Part shown: positions 1 through 7,456 of the stretch, in pieces | How the letters are laid out: each line of letters opens with the position of its first letter | Numbering within the stretch: position 1 is the first letter of the stretch | Source of the DNA: Elusimicrobiota bacterium | Lineage (GTDB): Bacteria > Elusimicrobiota > Elusimicrobia > JACQJN01 | DNA length: 12,354 nt | Assembly: GCA_016205045.1 (NCBI GenBank) | Contig: JACQJM010000081.1 | Location: 1 to 12,354 of the forward strand | Reading direction: 5' to 3' | The notes under the pieces: model-generated | What the model saw: the letters and a program-made list of their open reading frames with translations, nothing else | What the model was told of the DNA's origin: nothing | Databases searched by the model: none | Position numbers and translations under genes: made by a program

Positions 1-1
1 A

Positions 2-1480
2 TGGGAAGGCTATAACTTTGAAGACGCTATCCTGGTTTCAGAGCGGTTGGTGAAAGAAGATTTTTTTACTTCCATCCATATTCAACAATTTGAAGTAGAA
101 GCCAGGGATACGAAGCTCGGCTCCGAGGAAATCACACGAGACATTCCCAACGTGGGTGCCGAGGCATTGGAATATTTGGATGAGCAGGGAATTGTGGTTC
201 CCTCCACGGTAGTGAGGTCGGGAGATATTTTAGTGGGCAAGGTGACGCCCAAAGGGGAGCAGCAACTCACCCCCGAAGAAAGGTTGCTCAAGGTTATCTT
301 TGGTAAAAAGGCGGAAGATGTGCAAGATGCCTCTTTGCGCGTTCCCCCCGGAGTGAGTGGGAAGGTCATCTCGGTTCGAGTTTTTGTTCGCCGAGAAAAA
401 TTATCCAAACCGGAAGAAAGGAAACGCATGGAGGCCGTAGAGAATCGCCTGGAAACCCAGATGAACAATCTGAGAGCCCAGCGCAAAGAATCTTTGGCGA
501 ACTTGGAGAACATAAAATCCTCTTCAAGGCGCAAAGAAGAAGAGGAGAGGATCCAACTATTTTTTAAGCTCATGGAGAAAAAGTTCCGTGAGGATGCTCA
601 GCGTGACCGGGAAAATTTGAAACGCGGAGATGATCTTCCCGTGACGGTCAACAAAGTGGTGAAGGTTTATATTGCGGCACGGCGCAAACTGCAGGTGGGA
701 GACAAGGCCGCCGGACGGCACGGGAATAAAGGGGTTATCGCCAAAATTCTCCCGGAAGAAGATATGCCCTTTTTACCGGATGGGACTCCCGTGGATGTAG
801 TGCTTTCTCCCCTGGGTGTTCCTTCGCGCATGAATGTGGGACAACTTTTGGAGACGATGTTGGGGTGGGCCGCCCATCACCTGGAAACCCAAATGGTCTG
901 TCCCGTTTTTGATGGGGCCAAGGAGGCCGAGGTTTTGGAGATGGTTAAAAAAGCCAAAGAGGATCTCCGCAGGCGTGGTGTGGCAGAAAAATATTTGCCC
1001 AGCGATGACTGTCGAATCACCCTTTACGATGGGCGGACGGGAATGCCTTTCCAAGAGAAAATCACCATAGGCTATATGTACCTCATGAAGCTGATCCATT
1101 TGGTGGAAGATAAGATTCACGCTCGATCCACGGGACCTTATTCCCTCATCACGCGGCAGCCCCTGGGAGGCAAGGCACAATTCGGTGGGCAGCGGTTTGG
1201 GGAAATGGAGGTGTGGGCTATCGAAGGGTATGGTGCCGCCTATGCCTTGCAGGAGTTTTTAACTGTAAAATCGGATGATGTGGTGGGCAGGGCTAAGATG
1301 TACGAGGCGATCATCAAAGGAGAACCACCTCAGCCACCCGGAGTTCCCGAATCCTTTAAGGTTTTAATTAAGGAGCTTCAGGCGCTCGGATTGAATGTGG
1401 AGTTGCTCAAGACAAAGCCCGGAAAAACCAAGGGAGTCGATACGGTCAGTGACGGGAAGAAAGTGACGGCCAAGGCATGA
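2..1480 (+). CDS. rpoB: DNA-directed RNA polymerase subunit beta, C-terminal part (5' truncated by window edge)
   Basis: RpoB forms the RNA polymerase catalytic centre together with RpoC. The reading frame is open from base 2, where it encodes WEGYNFEDAILVSERLVKED, a conserved internal RpoB block, so the N-terminal part lies outside the window. About 492 residues remain. In fragment numbering, K235 and K243 of the GDKAAGRHGNKGV motif match the active-site lysines K1065 and K1073 of E. coli. H373 of the HARSTGPYSL motif matches H1237. The GGQRFGEMEVWAIEGYGA block that contacts RpoC follows. Residues about 131-215 are highly charged and predicted helical, replacing the longer E. coli insertion at that place. 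The tail ends in a Lys/Thr-rich stretch. A GTG at 47 is only an internal codon. rpoC follows after 147 nt. Confidence 0.98.
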   Translation, partial: WEGYNFEDAILVSERLVKEDFFTSIHIQQFEVEARDTKLGSEEITRDIPNVGAEALEYLDEQGIVVPSTVVRSGDILVGKVTPKGEQQLTPEERLLKVIFGKKAEDVQDASLRVPPGVSGKVISVRVFVRREKLSKPEERKRMEAVENRLETQMNNLRAQRKESLANLENIKSSSRRKEEEERIQLFFKLMEKKFREDAQRDRENLKRGDDLPVTVNKVVKVYIAARRKLQVGDKAAGRHGNKGVIAKILPEEDMPFLPDGTPVDVVLSPLGVPSRMNVGQLLETMLGWAAHHLETQMVCPVFDGAKEAEVLEMVKKAKEDLRRRGVAEKYLPSDDCRITLYDGRTGMPFQEKITIGYMYLMKLIHLVEDKIHARSTGPYSLITRQPLGGKAQFGGQRFGEMEVWAIEGYGAAYALQEFLTVKSDDVVGRAKMYEAIIKGEPPQPPGVPESFKVLIKELQALGLNVELLKTKPGKTKGVDTVSDGKKVTAKA

Positions 1481-1487
1481 AAAAAAC

Positions 1488-1591
1488 AGTTCAAAGTTCC
1501 CTGCCTCGCCGGCAGGCGGGGAAGTTCAAAGTTCGAAGTTTCTTGAGGACGTTCCTTATTAACTTAGAACCTAGAACCCAGCACTTAGAAC
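1488..1591. repeat. Heptad-armed palindromic element, copy 1 (rpoB-rpoC gap)
   Basis: The right arm (1561-1591, 31 nt) is made of heptads of the AACTTAG/AACCTAG type. The left arm (1489-1540) has the complementary GTTCAAA/GTTCGAA words, but is 52 nt long because a 21-nt GC-rich palindrome interrupts it. The 20-nt loop at 1541-1560 contains GACGTTCCTTATT, shared with the other copies. Near the loop 14 of 17 positions pair. The element fills most of the 147-nt gap between rpoB and rpoC and is followed directly by the hairpin that carries the rpoC ribosome binding site. Confidence 0.85.
1497..1523. repeat. GC-rich palindrome nested in copy 1
   Basis: CCTGCC (1500-1505) and GGCAGG (1511-1516) pair around a TCGCC loop, and TTCC/GGAA can extend the stem beyond an internal bulge. 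The palindrome splits the heptad arm: the 12-nt word AGTTCAAAGTTC lies on both sides, at 1488-1499 and 1523-1534, 35 nt apart. The surplus over the standard 31-nt arm is exactly 21 nt. It reads as a second repeat type inserted in, or grown within, the first. Confidence 0.65.
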
Positions 1592-1627
1592 TAGTTTTTG
1601 CGACGAGCTTGCGAGGAGTAAAAACTA
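1592..1627 (+). promoter_or_regulatory. Hairpin enclosing the rpoC Shine-Dalgarno
   Basis: TAGTTTTT (1592-1599) pairs with AAAAACTA (1620-1627), an 8-bp stem that ends at the base before the rpoC ATG. GGAG at 1615-1618 lies inside the loop with 9 nt to the start codon. It is the degenerate member of the module also seen before rpsG, rpmG and secE. Confidence 0.6.
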
Positions 1628-4600
1628 ATGGCAAGTAGCTTATTGACCGCAGAGAGAAAACTGTCTTTTAGTCCTAAGAGAAAGAAGAAAGTAGAGGCCC
1701 TTAATTTTTTCGATTTTGATGCCATTCGCCTTTCCCTGGCGAGTCCTGAGCATATCAAGAACTGGTCTTACGGAGAGGTAAAAAAGCCGGAGACGATTAA
1801 CTACCGAACCCTGAAGCCCGAGAGAGACGGACTTTTTTGTGAGAGAATTTTCGGTCCGGCCAAAGATTATGAGTGCGCCTGTGGAAAATATCGCTGGATC
1901 AAATTCAAAGGGATTGTCTGTGACCGCTGCGGGGTGGAGGTGACGGAATCCAAGGTTCGTCGGGAAAGAATGGGGCATATCGAGCTGGCGGTGCCCGTAT
2001 CGCACATTTGGTTTTTGAAAAAGACTCCTTCCCGCATCGGCATGGTCTTGAACATGAAGACATCCGACCTGGAGAGAATCACTTACTATGCCAGCTATGT
2101 AGTGTTGGAGGATCTCCTCGATTCTGCCGGGCGTGAATTATTCAAGTCGCGCGATATCCTGTCTGAAGAAGAAGTTAAGAAAGCCCGTGAAGAGTATCAC
2201 GGAAAACTTAAGGTGGGCATTGGGGCGGGGGCGGTCCGCCAGCTTTTAGAGAAGGTGGAGTCTAAGAAGGAAACCGTCGAATTGCGTTCCAAAATCCATT
2301 CGGTACAATCCGAGGGAGAAAGAAGCCGACTCATCCGCCGCTTGAGAATTTTAGAGGGATTTGCCGAAAGCGGCAACCGTCCCGAGTGGATGATTATGAC
2401 GGTATTGCCCGTAATTCCTCCGGAGCTTCGTCCGCTGGTGCCTTTGGAGGGCGGTCGCTTTGCGACGTCGGACTTGAACGATTTGTATCGGCGTATCATT
2501 AACCGCAACAACCGATTAAAACACATCGAAGCTCTCCGGGCTCCCGAGGTGATGGTTTATAATGAGAAAAGGCTGTTACAAGAAGCCGTGGATGCCCTCA
2601 TTGAGAATGGAGCCAGGGGCAGGGTGGTGATCGGGGCAGGAAACCGTCCCTTGAAGTCTCTGTCAGATATTTTGAAGGGAAAGCAAGGGCGGTTCCGTCA
2701 AAATCTTTTGGGAAAACGGGTGGACTATTCCGGCCGCAGCGTCATTGTGGTGGGTCCCAAGCTGAAGTTGAACCAATGTGGTCTTCCCAAAGAAATGGCG
2801 CTGGAGCTCTTCAAACCTTTCATTGTTCATGAGCTGATGAAGAAAGAGAGCCTTACCTTGAAGGCCGCCAAGCGAATGTTCGAGAGGGTGCGGCCCGAGA
2901 TATGGGATATTTTAGAGCAGGTGACCAAGAATCATTTGGTGCTGTTAAACCGTGCCCCCACGCTTCATCGATTGGGTATTCAAGCTTTTGAGCCGGTTCT
3001 TATTGAAGGAAAATCTATTCAGCTTCACCCCCTGACGTGTTCTGCGTTCAACGCGGACTTTGACGGGGATCAGATGGCGGTTCACATCCCCCTTTCTCAT
3101 GAAGCCCAGTTAGAGGCACGGTTTTTGATGTACGCTCCCAACAATATTTTGTCTCCGGCTTCGGGGAAACCCATCGCCACGCCCTCTCACGATATGGTTT
3201 TGGGGATTCACTACTTAACCAAGCTAAAATTAAGGGAGCGGGGTGAGGGAATGATTTTTTCCGACTGCTCCGAAGTGGCCTCGGCCCAGCAGTCCGGCAG
3301 GGTCGACCTGCATGCAAAAATCAAGGTCCGAGGAATCAATCAGATATGGGAACCTGCTTTGGAAGAAAAAGACTATCTCCGGCCGGAGCTGTGGAAGGAT
3401 TTTACCACGGTGGGCAGAGTCTTATTTAATGAGGTCATCCCGTCGGAAATGGGATTTATCAATTCCTCGCTAAGCAAGAGAGAGCTTTCCCAGTTGGTGG
3501 AGCGATGCTACAGAACCCTGGGGGCTTACCGCACCGCGCTTCTCTTGGACGACTTAAAGCGCCTGGGGTATCGCTACTCCACCATGGCAGGGCTTTCCAT
3601 CTCCATCTCGGACATGAAAATCCCTCAGATCAAAAAAGATCTGATCAAACAGGCTAGAGTGCATGTCAAAGAGATCGAACGCCAATCAAAGGCCGGGGTG
3701 ATCACCGAGAGCGAACGCTATAACAAAATCATTGATATCTGGACGCATGTCACCGACAAAGTTTCGGATGTCATGTTTGATGAGATGAAACAACAGGAAT
3801 TTCAGGGATACGATCCCAAAGAGGCTAGGTTTAATTCCGTCTATCTTATGGCCGATTCGGGAGCCCGCGGTTCGCGTCAGCAGGTCAGGCAGCTGGCGGG
3901 TATGCGCGGACTGATGGCCAAGCCGCAAAAGAAATTGACGGGTGGAGTGGGAGAGATCATTGAATCCCCCATTGTGTCTAATTTTAGAGAAGGCCTCACC
4001 GTGCTGGAGTATTTTATCTCAACTCATGGAGGCAGAAAAGGCTTGGCCGATACCGCTCTTAAAACAGCAGATGCCGGGTATCTCACGCGGAGATTGGTGG
4101 ATGTGGCCCACGACGTGGTGGTAACGGAAGAAGATTGCGGAACGATCAACGGTATCCGCATCGGGAATCTTTCTTCGGGAGAAGAAGTGATTGAGGGGAT
4201 CGAGGAAAGATTGCAAGGGCGCGTGGTGCTTGAGGATATTAAGATGGTGTCCTCTCCTGTCCGCGGCAAAACTCAGGAAGCGGTGTTGGTGGAGTCCGGT
4301 GAGATTGTAGCCCTAGAAATGTCGGATAAATTAAAGAAGGCGGGAATTGAGACCGCTCGGGTCCGAAGCGTGTTGACCTGTGAAGCGGCCACGGGCGTGT
4401 GCGCCAAATGCTATGGGATAAATTTGACTGCGGGGCGAATGGTGGAAATCGGTGAGGCGGTGGGAATCGTGGCTGCCCAGTCCATCGGCGAACCGGGAAC
4501 TCAGCTTACCCTGAGAACGTTTCATATCGGCGGCACCGCTTCGCGCGTCATTCGGCGATCGCAAGTGGTGGCGCAGGGAGATGGAAAGGCGGAGTATCGA

Positions 4601-5812
4601 AACATCCGCACGCTCAAGAATCGAGAGGGACAAATTTTATGCGTGTCCCGGAACGGGACTTTGGCGGTGGTTTATTCTAAAACCGGCGGGGCCCTGGAAG
4701 AGTATCGAGTTCCCTATGGGGCACGGTTGAAAGTATCCGATGGCGCTCAAGTTTCTAAGGGGAATCTTTTGGCGGAATGGGATCCTTATTCTCTGCCCAT
4801 CATCACGGAAGAAGAAGGGAAGGTGCGTTTGGTGGATGTGAAAGAGGGTGTGACCCTGCATGAGGAGCGCAATAAAATCACGGGAATCATCGAGAGAAAA
4901 ATTATCGAGCACCGAGCCGAAAGAATGAGTCCCCGAGTGTTGGTGGAGAAAAAAGGAAAAGAAGTGGCCTCTTATCCGTTGCCGGTAGATACGATTCTTA
5001 TCGCCGAAAACGGTTTGGAAGTGAGTCCGGGAGCTGTCTTGGCCAAGATTCCTCAAGAAGTGACTAAGACCAAAGACATCACGGGCGGATTGCCTCGGGT
5101 GTCTGAGCTGTTTGAAGCTCGTAGGCCCAAAAATGGCGCGGTCATCTCCGAGATTGAAGGGGTCATTTCTTTGGGAACCTCCCCCAAGGGATTGGTGGTT
5201 GTTTCGGTGCGCAACGAAGAGACCGATCTGGTGCACGAATACATTATTCCGCAGGGGAAACATTTGGTAGTCTATGAAGGGGATCGAGTGGGAGTGGGAG
5301 AGCCTCTGACGGATGGAGCGGTCAACCCTCACGACATTCTGCGTGTTAAAGGTGTTAAAGAGGTGCAAGAGTATCTCGTGAATGCGACCCAAGAAGTGTA
5401 CCGCCTGCAGGGTGTCACCATCAATGATCGCCACATTGAGATTATCGTCCGCCAGATGTTGGAGAATGTAAAGATTTTAGAGAGCGGAGACACCGCTTTC
5501 TTAAAAGGTGAAATCGTTAATCGTTTTGTGTTTGCTCGAGCCAATAAGCAGATCGCGGAGAAAGAAGGCCGAGAGGCTCAGGCAGAACCCGTGCTTTTGG
5601 GTATCACAAAGGCTTCCTTGGCGTCAGACTCGTTTGTCTCGGCGGCGAGTTTCCAGGAGACTACGCGTGTGCTGACGGATGCGGCCACCATGTCTCGAAT
5701 CGACTATCTGCAAGGTCTCAAGGAGAATGTGATCATTGGGCACACCATTTCGGCGGGGACGGGATTCGCTTCCCGGCGCCTTTTGGACACGCCCCCGGTC
5801 ATGGAAAGCTAA
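1628..5812 (+). CDS. rpoC: DNA-directed RNA polymerase subunit beta'
   Basis: RpoC is the RNA polymerase subunit that holds the catalytic Mg2+. The 1394-residue protein appears complete. The N-terminal zinc site is C83, C85, C98 and C101. The catalytic motif NADFDGDQ begins at N475, with Mg2+-binding D477, D479 and D481. The bridge-helix region FISTHGGRKGLADTALKTA starts at F796. The second zinc site is C837, C918, C925 and C928. The trigger loop begins near LRTFHIGG (962-969), and its second half resumes near TGGLPRV (from T1152). The roughly 175 residues between correspond to the SI3 insertion of Gram-negative lineages, slightly shorter than in E. coli. The ATG lies 9 nt after GGAG (1615-1618), supporting this start. 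The stop is 2 nt before rpsL, so the two are surely cotranscribed. Confidence 0.99.
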   Translation: MASSLLTAERKLSFSPKRKKKVEALNFFDFDAIRLSLASPEHIKNWSYGEVKKPETINYRTLKPERDGLFCERIFGPAKDYECACGKYRWIKFKGIVCDRCGVEVTESKVRRERMGHIELAVPVSHIWFLKKTPSRIGMVLNMKTSDLERITYYASYVVLEDLLDSAGRELFKSRDILSEEEVKKAREEYHGKLKVGIGAGAVRQLLEKVESKKETVELRSKIHSVQSEGERSRLIRRLRILEGFAESGNRPEWMIMTVLPVIPPELRPLVPLEGGRFATSDLNDLYRRIINRNNRLKHIEALRAPEVMVYNEKRLLQEAVDALIENGARGRVVIGAGNRPLKSLSDILKGKQGRFRQNLLGKRVDYSGRSVIVVGPKLKLNQCGLPKEMALELFKPFIVHELMKKESLTLKAAKRMFERVRPEIWDILEQVTKNHLVLLNRAPTLHRLGIQAFEPVLIEGKSIQLHPLTCSAFNADFDGDQMAVHIPLSHEAQLEARFLMYAPNNILSPASGKPIATPSHDMVLGIHYLTKLKLRERGEGMIFSDCSEVASAQQSGRVDLHAKIKVRGINQIWEPALEEKDYLRPELWKDFTTVGRVLFNEVIPSEMGFINSSLSKRELSQLVERCYRTLGAYRTALLLDDLKRLGYRYSTMAGLSISISDMKIPQIKKDLIKQARVHVKEIERQSKAGVITESERYNKIIDIWTHVTDKVSDVMFDEMKQQEFQGYDPKEARFNSVYLMADSGARGSRQQVRQLAGMRGLMAKPQKKLTGGVGEIIESPIVSNFREGLTVLEYFISTHGGRKGLADTALKTADAGYLTRRLVDVAHDVVVTEEDCGTINGIRIGNLSSGEEVIEGIEERLQGRVVLEDIKMVSSPVRGKTQEAVLVESGEIVALEMSDKLKKAGIETARVRSVLTCEAATGVCAKCYGINLTAGRMVEIGEAVGIVAAQSIGEPGTQLTLRTFHIGGTASRVIRRSQVVAQGDGKAEYRNIRTLKNREGQILCVSRNGTLAVVYSKTGGALEEYRVPYGARLKVSDGAQVSKGNLLAEWDPYSLPIITEEEGKVRLVDVKEGVTLHEERNKITGIIERKIIEHRAERMSPRVLVEKKGKEVASYPLPVDTILIAENGLEVSPGAVLAKIPQEVTKTKDITGGLPRVSELFEARRPKNGAVISEIEGVISLGTSPKGLVVVSVRNEETDLVHEYIIPQGKHLVVYEGDRVGVGEPLTDGAVNPHDILRVKGVKEVQEYLVNATQEVYRLQGVTINDRHIEIIVRQMLENVKILESGDTAFLKGEIVNRFVFARANKQIAEKEGREAQAEPVLLGITKASLASDSFVSAASFQETTRVLTDAATMSRIDYLQGLKENVIIGHTISAGTGFASRRLLDTPPVMES

Positions 5813-5814
5813 TT

Positions 5815-6234
5815 ATGCCCACCATTAATCAACTTATTCGCATAGGAAGAAACCCTCTCAAAAATAGAACCAAGGCCCCTGCATTAATGGGATGTCCGCA
5901 GCGGCGAGGGGTTTGTACTCGCGTGTCTACCACCACGCCTAAAAAACCCAACTCTGCTCTTCGAAAGATCGCCCGCGTGAAGCTGACCTCGGGGATGGAA
6001 GTGACTTCCTATATTCCCGGGGTGGGACACAATTTACAGGAACATTCCATCGTTTTGATCCGGGGAGGCCGCGTTAAAGATCTCCCCGGAGTTCGGTACC
6101 ATATCATCAGGGGCGTCTTGGATACGGCGGGCGTGGAAGGGAGGAGACAGGGACGTTCTAAGTATGGGGCCAAGCGACCCAAAGGAGAGGGAGGGGCAGC
6201 TGCTACAAAGTCTGCCGCTCCCGCCAAAGCTTAA
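5815..6234 (+). CDS. rpsL: 30S ribosomal protein S12
   Basis: S12 lies at the decoding centre of the 30S subunit and helps monitor codon-anticodon pairing. The 139-residue protein starts MPTINQLIRIGR, as is typical of the family. It contains TTPKKPNSALRK (K43 and K44) and KDLPGVRYHIIRG (K88, D89). The residues where streptomycin-resistance changes usually occur (K43 and K88, counting Met) are wild type. D89 is the position methylthiolated in many bacteria. The last 20 or so residues are an Ala/Lys-rich tail, longer than in E. coli S12 (124 residues). It begins 2 nt after the rpoC stop. The only upstream purine run is GGAAAG (5803-5808), so translation is probably coupled to rpoC. Confidence 0.99.
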   Translation: MPTINQLIRIGRNPLKNRTKAPALMGCPQRRGVCTRVSTTTPKKPNSALRKIARVKLTSGMEVTSYIPGVGHNLQEHSIVLIRGGRVKDLPGVRYHIIRGVLDTAGVEGRRQGRSKYGAKRPKGEGGAAATKSAAPAKA

Positions 6235-6242
6235 TGAAGAAA

Positions 6243-6332
6243 GTTCTAAGTGCTAAGTTCTATGTTCTAAGTTTTTTAAGGAAGTTTCTAATTCAACCTA
6301 GAACTTCGAACTTTGAACTTCGAACTTCGAAC
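6243..6332. repeat. Heptad-armed palindromic element, copy 2 (rpsL-rpsG gap)
   Basis: The left arm (6243-6273, 31 nt) is GTTCTAA, GTGCTAA, GTTCTAT, GTTCTAA, GTT. The right arm (6295-6332, 38 nt) is built from AACCTAG, AACTTCG and AACTTTG words and is exactly one heptad longer. Over the overlapping 31 positions 25 pair. The 21-nt loop (6274-6294) contains AAGGAAGTTTCTAATTC, closely matching the other copies. Confidence 0.88.
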
Positions 6333-6333
6333 T

Positions 6334-6373
6334 CTTTTGCGACTTGGCTATTTTTTGGGATTGGGAGCAAAAG
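6334..6373 (+). promoter_or_regulatory. Hairpin closing on the rpsG Shine-Dalgarno
   Basis: CTTTTGC (6334-6340) pairs with GCAAAAG (6367-6373) around a 26-nt T/G-rich loop. GGAG (6364-6367) sits at the loop-stem border, 9 nt before the ATG at 6377. This spacing decides the rpsG start, because the upstream in-frame TTG at 6344 lies inside the loop and has no ribosome binding site. Confidence 0.6.
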
Positions 6374-6376
6374 CTG

Positions 6377-6856
6377 ATGCCCAGAAAAGGACTTAGACCC
6401 AGAGACCGTCGGGATCTCCCTCCTCCCGATTTTAAGTTCAGCTCGGTTTTGGTTTCGCGAATCATCAACAAGTTGAATTACCGAGGAAGAAAATTGGCGG
6501 CTGAGCGGGTCATTTATGAAGCGATGGAAGTGATTAAAGAAAAAACCAAAGAGGAGCCGTTGGCCGTATTAACCAGAGCCATTGAGAATGTTCGGCCGTT
6601 GTTGGAGGTAAAACCTCGCCGCGTGGGAGGGGCCACCTATCAGGTCCCCATTGAGGTTGCGCCCCTGCGTTCTACCACTTTGGCCATGCGCTGGTTGTTG
6701 AATGCGGCTCGGGCTAAGACCGGGAAGCCCATGAAGGATCGTTTGACCGAAGAGATCATGATGGCTGCCAAAAAAGAAGGAGCTGCTTTTAAGAAAAGGG
6801 AAGACACCCACAAGATGGCCGAGGCCAACCGGGCTTTTGCCCACTATCGGTGGTGA
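6377..6856 (+). CDS. rpsG: 30S ribosomal protein S7
   Basis: S7 nucleates assembly of the 30S head by binding 16S rRNA and borders the exit site. From the ATG at 6377 the protein has 159 residues, close to the family norm of about 156. It starts MPRKGLRPRDRR, matching the conserved MPRK opening. Typical S7 blocks follow: SRIINKLNYRGRK, NVRPLLEVKPRRVGGATYQVP and RWLLNAARAKTGKPM. The C-terminus is rich in Lys, Arg and His. A longer reading from TTG 6344 would add 11 residues not seen in S7 and encoded by a hairpin, so I reject it. rpsL lies 142 nt upstream across a repeat element. The next gene begins 18 nt downstream. Confidence 0.97.
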   Translation: MPRKGLRPRDRRDLPPPDFKFSSVLVSRIINKLNYRGRKLAAERVIYEAMEVIKEKTKEEPLAVLTRAIENVRPLLEVKPRRVGGATYQVPIEVAPLRSTTLAMRWLLNAARAKTGKPMKDRLTEEIMMAAKKEGAAFKKREDTHKMAEANRAFAHYRW

Positions 6857-6859
6857 ACT

Positions 6860-6873
6860 TTAAGAATTAAGAA
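6860..6873. repeat. Two-unit heptad repeat before the NYN gene
   Basis: TTAAGAA occurs twice in direct tandem and fills the place where a Shine-Dalgarno sequence would be expected for the gene starting at 6875. The 7-nt period matches the larger palindromic elements, so it may be a seed or a remnant of one. Confidence 0.5.
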
Positions 6874-6874
6874 T

Positions 6875-7456
6875 ATGGATAGATGTTTTGTATTCATTGA
6901 TAACTCGAATTTGTTTATTGAGGCTAAGCGTATTGCTCGAACACAGTATGCTTATGATTCTGAGCAGGTGTTTCGGTTGCGGATTGATTTTGGTAAGCTT
7001 TTGGAAATCATCAAAGAAAAAAGGACGCTCGGTGCAGCTATCCTGGTGGGTTCTAGGCCTCCTGAGAATGACACGCTTTGGTCTACTTTAAAGAAATTGG
7101 GCCTGGAGCCACGTATATTTGATCGCAGTGTGCATACGGGCAGAGAGAAGGGGGTTGACTCTGAGGCGATTAATGCTATACGGGATACTTTGGAGGAAAA
7201 TCCAACACCGGGAACCATCGCCCTTGTCGCAGGCGATGGAGACTACACATCCACTTTGGAGCGATGCTTGAAAAAGGGATGGCGAGTTGAAGTTTATTTT
7301 TGGAGCAATGCTTCCACTGCTTTGAAGAGATTGCCGGGGTCTAAATTTATAGAGATGGATCGGTTTTTGCCAAAGATTTCTTTTGAGGCCAAGGGATTAG
7401 GTGGTGCTGATAGAGTGTCAGAGGGGCTGGAAACAGAGCCGCAGGAAGCTTACTGA
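6875..7456 (+). CDS. NYN-domain (LabA/DUF88-type, PIN-like) putative RNase
   Basis: This 193-residue protein has the hallmarks of the NYN family, a PIN-like fold of metal-dependent RNases and RNA-binding proteins. FVFIDNSNLF near the N-terminus supplies D9 and N12. REKGVDSEAINAIRD supplies D95. VAGDGDY supplies D121 and D123, followed by the strand RVEVYFW. All acidic positions expected of an active nuclease are present. No signal peptide or membrane segment is seen, so it should be cytoplasmic. The C-terminal 25 residues are acidic and look disordered. The start lacks a Shine-Dalgarno; two TTAAGAA heptads stand there instead. Its stop overlaps the fusA ATG by one base (TGATG), implying translational coupling. 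The gene is not a usual member of the str operon. The target is unknown; a role in RNA turnover or ribosome quality control is only a guess from context. Confidence 0.85.
   Translation: MDRCFVFIDNSNLFIEAKRIARTQYAYDSEQVFRLRIDFGKLLEIIKEKRTLGAAILVGSRPPENDTLWSTLKKLGLEPRIFDRSVHTGREKGVDSEAINAIRDTLEENPTPGTIALVAGDGDYTSTLERCLKKGWRVEVYFWSNASTALKRLPGSKFIEMDRFLPKISFEAKGLGGADRVSEGLETEPQEAY

Noticed and set aside
1488..1625. Classical intrinsic terminator between rpoB and rpoC
   Set aside because: A hairpin with a T run is present, but the stem is interrupted and AT-rich and rpoC must be transcribed from upstream, since I see no convincing promoter in the gap. I report it only as attenuator-like.
4637..5434. 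Long open reading frame (265 codons) on the minus strand within rpoC
   Set aside because: It lies wholly inside the undoubted rpoC coding region. Its translation is His/Phe-rich with no recognisable domain, which is typical of a shadow frame.
6344..6376. Extended rpsG start at TTG
   Set aside because: It would add 11 residues not found in S7. It sits in a hairpin loop, while ATG 6377 has GGAG at 9 nt and encodes the conserved MPRK start.
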